Of a stretch of DNA of 40,065 nt, positions 40,000 to 40,065 are shown piece after piece. The notes under the pieces were generated by a model. The model ran no database searches and was not told the origin of the DNA. It worked only from the letters and a program-made list of their open reading frames with translations. Within the stretch, counting starts at the first letter, position 1; each line of letters starts with the position of its first letter. The stretch comes from an uncultured bacterium. Lineage in GTDB: Bacteria; Vulcanimicrobiota; Xenobia; Xenobiales; Xenobiaceae. The translations under genes and the position numbers were made by a program. The DNA lies in contig CAKUDB010000025.1 in the NCBI GenBank assembly GCA_934644775.1, positions 1 to 40,065 of the forward strand, written 5' to 3'.

Positions 40000-40065
40000 C
40001 GGGGTGTAGCTCAGCTTGGATAGAGCGCTAGCATGGGGCGTTAGAGGCCCCCGGTTCAAATCCGG
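40000..40065 (+). tRNA. tRNA-Pro(GGG), cut by the window edge
   Basis: The gene starts CGGGGTGTAGCTCAG. The D arm is GCTC/GAGC. The anticodon arm CTAGC/GTTAG encloses ATGGGGC, so the anticodon is GGG. The T arm begins CCGGTTCAAATCCGG at the right edge. The acceptor 3' strand, expected to be CACCCCG or similar, lies outside. A C at position 1 and the anticodon fit tRNA-Pro. Confidence 0.9.

Overview
The window looks like a piece of chromosome from an anaerobic bacterium with Gram-positive-type housekeeping genes (Bacillota or a neighbouring phylum; I cannot place it more closely). The reasons are a LytR-CpsA-Psr cell-wall ligase, MutS2 with an Smr domain, a fatty-acid-kinase (DAK2/DegV) protein, a 3D-domain murein protein, RsfS, one-piece tmRNA, HslV with a propeptide, and an Fe-S rich PreT/PreA pair. 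I see no phage or transposase genes and no CRISPR array. Base composition and codon use look fairly even throughout.

Layout, left to right. Positions 1-501 are non-coding and dense in stem-loops. ssrA (tmRNA) follows on the minus strand. Next come preT-preA (dihydropyrimidine dehydrogenase-like) and a CoA-disulfide-reductase/rhodanese fusion on plus. A minus-strand operon then runs from a giant PEGA-repeat pseudokinase to a PfkB sugar kinase to hslV. A CLC chloride channel with CBS domains converges on an APC amino-acid permease, which is followed by a small inverted-repeat element and an enlarged mutS2. Divergent from mutS2 is a HAMP protein with a degenerate receiver domain. Then come a possible 50-aa membrane peptide, rsfS and htrA, a structured AT-rich intergenic region, a 3D-domain protein and gpsA.

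The middle right holds a minus-strand series: a subtilase fused to a glycogen-binding-like (CBM48/AMPK) domain, an NCS2-like permease, a DUF4013 membrane protein, a FUN14-like membrane protein and a small secreted protein of unknown function. It is followed by pepA and a secreted propeller-like protein on plus, a broken EamA-transporter remnant, the LCP protein (minus), rsmA, a FakA-FakB-like fusion, adenine deaminase (minus) and the 5' part of tRNA-Pro(GGG) running off the right edge.

How the genes fit together. Nucleobase use is represented by preTA, ade and possibly the NCS2 permease. Envelope upkeep is represented by LCP, the 3D protein, HtrA and FakAB. Protein quality control is represented by HslV, HtrA, tmRNA and PepA. 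The most unusual content is signalling proteins that keep their fold but have lost catalytic residues: the PEGA kinase (HRD Asp replaced by Cys) and the HAMP-receiver protein (phospho-Asp replaced by Glu). There are also several unassigned structured non-coding segments.
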